From positions 1 through 6,453 of the forward strand of contig FR886277.1 of NCBI GenBank assembly GCA_000436535.1: a stretch of 6,453 nucleotides of DNA, in the 5' to 3' direction. Positions 4,951 through 6,453 of this stretch are shown here, piece after piece. The position numbers and the translations under genes are program-made. The DNA is from Eubacterium sp. CAG:252 (GTDB lineage Bacteria; Bacillota; Clostridia; Lachnospirales; Lachnospiraceae). Positions within the stretch are counted from its first letter, which is position 1. The number at the start of each line of letters is the position of its first letter. Under the pieces are notes generated by a model. The model worked only from the letters and a program-made list of their open reading frames with translations, searched no databases and was not told where the DNA came from.

Positions 4951-4985
4951 TTATAAATTAGCCAATTTAAAATATTGTGGAAGTT
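4951..4985 (+). repeat. Dispersed AT-rich intergenic repeat, copy 3
   Basis: It starts TTATAAATTAG, holds CAATTTAAAATATTG (4963-4977) with the shared 11-nt core (4966-4976), and lies in the leader between the twin dyads and the proximal MarR promoter. It is more diverged from copies 1 and 2 at both ends. Confidence 0.4.
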
Positions 4986-5035
4986 ATTAGCTTATTTATG
5001 GTATTGCTTTATAAAAATATCTACCTCTGGAAAAG

Positions 5036-5070
5036 TTGTTTGTATATTATTAGAATATTACAATTTGTAA
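5036..5070 (+). promoter_or_regulatory. Proximal promoter of marR with overlapping dyad
   Basis: TTGTTT (5036-5041) is followed after 17 bases by TACAAT (5059-5064), about 45 bases before the MarR start codon. TTACAA-T-TTGTAA (5058-5070), a perfect 6+1+6 palindrome, covers the -10 box and would be a good repressor site. AAACAA at 5069-5074 mirrors the -35 box. It competes with the twin dyads for the role of MarR operator. Confidence 0.5.
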
Positions 5071-5110
5071 ACAATAAAATCATAAGAAAATTAAAAAAGA
5101 AAGGATCACA

Positions 5111-5560
5111 ATGAACGCTGATAAAATAAAAAGAATGTTGGATGCCTGCTATGTGGCAAAAAGGATAAGGGAACTGCTGCCAGAGCTTCCGGATGGGGTT
5201 ACTCCGGCATATATACAGTATATGGATGTTATCCATAAGCTTGAGAGCAGCAATAAGAAAGTAAAGGTGTCGGATATAAGTGTGACACTCAATCTTCCAA
5301 GACCGGGAGTTACAAGAACCATTAAAGAAATGGAGACAAAAGGTTATCTTACAAAGTCGACATCGGATGAAGATGGAAGAATAACATATATATCTATAAC
5401 TCCAAAGGGTGAGGCGTTGTCTGAAAAATATGATAAAAATTATTACAACAGATTATCAAAACATATGGATGACATAACAGAAGAAGAGGCTGATTGTATG
5501 ATTGAAACAATAAATAAGTTTTACAAAGTGATGAGCGAAAGGAGAGTCGACATTGAATAA
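5111..5560 (+). CDS. MarR family transcriptional regulator
   Basis: The product is 149 aa, the normal size of a MarR winged-helix repressor. It has an N-terminal dimerisation helix (1-24), an HTH at about 50-78 (VKVSDISVTLNLPRPGVTRT, recognition helix from about 64), a wing with DEDGR (86-90) and ITYISITPKG (91-100), then a long C-terminal dimerisation helix (101-145). AAGGA lies five bases before the ATG. The last codons overlap the MATE gene start by 8 nt, so the two are one operon with coupled translation, the usual arrangement in which MarR represses itself and an efflux pump until a ligand binds. Two sets of candidate operators lie upstream. The ligand is unknown. Confidence 0.9.
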   Translation: MNADKIKRMLDACYVAKRIRELLPELPDGVTPAYIQYMDVIHKLESSNKKVKVSDISVTLNLPRPGVTRTIKEMETKGYLTKSTSDEDGRITYISITPKGEALSEKYDKNYYNRLSKHMDDITEEEADCMIETINKFYKVMSERRVDIE

Positions 5561-6453
5561 TTCTAAGTCAGATTTTACACAGGGAAGCATATTAGGAAAG
5601 TTAGTGCCATTTATGATGCCAATACTTGGAGCACTTATACTTCAGGCGGCATATGGTGCGGTCGACCTTTTAGTTGTTGGAAGATTTGGAACAACATCGG
5701 GACTTTCAGCAGTTTCAACAGGAAGTCAGGTGCTTAATTTTGTAACATTTGTGATAACCCAGTTTGCTATGGGTATAACTGTCCTGATAGCAAGATATAT
5801 TGGGGAAAAGAAGCAGCAGCTCATAGGTTCGCTTATAGGCGGTTCAATAGTTGTATTTGCGATTATATCGGTAGTACTTTTTGTTGTTATGATAATATTT
5901 TCAAGACCAATAGCAGTGCTTATGCAGGCACCTGCTGAGGCAGTTTCGCTCACATCAGTATATGTGAAAATATGTGGCGGCGGAATATTTTTCATAGTTG
6001 CCTATAATCTTCTGTCAGCCATATTCAGAGGACTTGGCGACAGTAAGTCACCACTTATATTCGTAGCAGTTGCCTGTATCGTAAATATAGCCGGCGACCT
6101 TATACTTGTTGCAGGATTACATCTTGATGCGGCAGGAGCAGCGATAGCGACAGTATTTGCACAGGCAGTAAGCGTTGTATTTGCGTTACTTCTGTTATTT
6201 AAAAGAAATCTTCCATTTACAATTAAGAAGAGTGACTTCAGAATAAACGAGCACTGCAACAGAGCTTTAAAGATAGGACTTCCTCTTGCGCTACAGGAGT
6301 GTCTTACACAGATATCTTTCCTTGCATTATGTGCATTTATCAACAGACTTGGGCTTGAGGCATCTTCCGGATATGGAGTTGCATGTAAGATTGTAAACTT
6401 TGCAATGCTTATACCTAGTTCACTTATGCAGTCGATGGCTTCATTTGTATCAC
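5553..6453 (+). CDS. MATE family multidrug efflux transporter (5' part)
   Basis: The gene runs off the right edge; 300 codons are present, about two thirds of a usual 440-460 aa MATE protein. It begins with TTG at 5553, inside the marR tail, with AAAGGAG (5538-5544) eight bases upstream; no ATG near this position has a comparable site. The first MatE repeat (PF01554) spans about residues 12-175, with LGKLVPFMMPILGAL (14-28), VDLLVVGRFGTTSGLSAVST (37-56) and FRGLGDSKSP (158-167), a well-known MATE signature. LDAAGAAIAT (191-200) follows, and the second repeat starts near 236 with ALKIGLPLALQE. The protein exports drugs or other organic compounds from the cytoplasm using a Na+ or H+ gradient. 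The overlap with marR suggests shared control; the substrate cannot be told. Confidence 0.92.
   Translation, partial: MNNSKSDFTQGSILGKLVPFMMPILGALILQAAYGAVDLLVVGRFGTTSGLSAVSTGSQVLNFVTFVITQFAMGITVLIARYIGEKKQQLIGSLIGGSIVVFAIISVVLFVVMIIFSRPIAVLMQAPAEAVSLTSVYVKICGGGIFFIVAYNLLSAIFRGLGDSKSPLIFVAVACIVNIAGDLILVAGLHLDAAGAAIATVFAQAVSVVFALLLLFKRNLPFTIKKSDFRINEHCNRALKIGLPLALQECLTQISFLALCAFINRLGLEASSGYGVACKIVNFAMLIPSSLMQSMASFVS

Noticed and set aside
4941..5110. Guanidine-IV (mepA-type) riboswitch before the MATE operon
   Set aside because: MATE genes are known targets, but the leader is almost all A and T with no stable hairpins, no conserved motif that I recognise and no terminator.

Overview
The window is AT-rich, with very AT-rich intergenic stretches, strong GGAG-type ribosome binding sites, frequent ATA/AGA codons and glutamine written almost always as CAG in the intact genes. 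Together with the gene families (Dabb protein, deoxyinosine glycosylase, DUF454 protein, MarR/MATE pair) this suggests a gut or rumen Clostridia, most likely Lachnospiraceae. The genus cannot be fixed from the sequence alone.

Layout. Positions 1-209 hold the tail of a foreign-looking reading frame that uses only CAA for Gln and contains two hairpins sharing the same loop. It runs into the 3' end of a minus-strand bicupin gene (210-857). A gene-poor stretch follows (858-1480). It holds the cupin promoter, several dyads, a doubtful 30-codon ORF, and a GC-rich island with its own promoter that folds on paper into a compact three-way-junction RNA (1317-1410). Next come four plus-strand genes separated by long AT-rich gaps: a Dabb stress protein (1481-1783), a family 6-type uracil/hypoxanthine-DNA glycosylase (1990-2583), a DUF454 small membrane protein (2912-3295) and a CPA2-type cation:proton antiporter (3653-4849). 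The antiporter is preceded by a promoter, a fluoride (crcB-type) riboswitch and an intrinsic terminator that shares the aptamer's 3' strand, so it is predicted to be switched on by fluoride. The window ends with a MarR regulator (5111-5560) that overlaps by 8 nt a MATE efflux transporter starting with TTG at 5553 and running off the right edge.

How it works together. Two regulatory modules are clear: fluoride sensing with ion transport, and a MarR-MATE drug-efflux operon. The efflux operon has two candidate promoters, each carrying dyads that could be operators. The other genes look like single transcription units. A short AT-rich repeat with a common 11-nt core recurs in three of the intergenic gaps. 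The items best worth following up are the unidentified structured RNA at 1317-1410, the riboswitch-antiporter pairing, the foreign fragment with twin hairpins, and the internal ribosome binding site inside the bicupin gene.
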